A DNA stretch of 57,280 bases from SYIM01 sp041182885 (GTDB lineage Bacteria > Pseudomonadota > Gammaproteobacteria > Burkholderiales > Burkholderiaceae_E), in the NCBI GenBank assembly GCA_049423065.1, contig JBMSQB010000017.1, positions 1 through 57,280 of the forward strand. Direction: 5' to 3'. The position numbers and the translations under genes are program-made. The notes under the pieces were generated by a model. That model ran no database searches. It was not told the origin of the DNA and saw only the letters and a list, made by a program, of their open reading frames with translations. This document shows, piece by piece, positions 57,273 to 57,280 of the stretch (position 1 is its first letter; the number at the start of each line of letters is the position of its first letter).

Positions 57273-57280
57273 GCGGCCTC

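Noticed and set aside
1..57280. CRISPR arrays, insertion sequences, tRNA or rRNA genes, phage or plasmid genes
   Set aside because: No regularly spaced repeats, transposase or integrase motifs, tRNA-like cloverleafs or replication genes were seen by eye. A tRNA or covariance search would settle the RNA part.

Overview
The window is 57.3 kb of GC-rich (about two-thirds G+C by eye), gene-dense bacterial chromosome. No intergenic gap exceeds 300 bases; the largest is 270 bases, before the CBS-domain gene. I see no tRNA, rRNA, CRISPR array, insertion sequence or phage gene. Several Bug-family (TctC-like) solute-binding proteins, many HAAT and TRAP transporters, short overlapping operons and GTG/TTG starts point to a betaproteobacterium, most likely Burkholderiales. 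This is inferred from gene content, not from a marker gene.

Layout. (1) 59-13707: a 12-gene leftward operon reading livH, livM, livG, acyl-CoA dehydrogenase, a double alpha/beta-hydrolase-like protein, a triple Rid-domain protein, two small hotdog (MaoC-like) dehydratases, a cupin protein, an acyl-CoA synthetase, a DUF1330 protein and an Old Yellow Enzyme. A divergent pair encodes the binding protein and livF that complete the same ABC importer. It reads as a dedicated uptake and CoA-dependent catabolic pathway for an unknown acid. Three of its proteins have lost expected catalytic residues. (2) 13717-21147: a TRAP transporter (dctPQM) and uronate dehydrogenase face a rightward operon of SMP-30 lactonase, cysteine hydrolase and two polysaccharide-deacetylase-like proteins. 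(3) 21240-28086: DoxX, CorA and HpxZ on the minus strand, then xanthine dehydrogenase xdhABC on the plus strand, a purine/ureide theme. (4) 28226-40391: two Bug proteins, a complete second HAAT system (livHMGF plus binding protein), an isochorismatase-like hydrolase, a second TRAP system, then a leftward Bug protein and short-chain dehydrogenase.

(5) 40662-46630: a CBS-pair protein, a cyclase/fumarylacetoacetase-like/DUF2889 trio, a SOUL haem-binding protein, an uncharacterised Rossmann-like protein and argG. (6) 46653-53938: a DUF1028 protein with a complete peptide-type ABC importer and an AbrB-family membrane protein. (7) 54001-57272: a core-only MetE-like methyltransferase, YghU and GDP-mannose 4,6-dehydratase.

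Overall this is a nutrient-scavenging region: two HAAT importers, two TRAP importers, three orphan Bug proteins and one peptide-type importer, each beside small sets of catabolic enzymes. The most novel-looking unit is region 1. The most interesting regulatory element is a perfect hairpin that contains the ribosome binding site of the cyclase gene at 41237.
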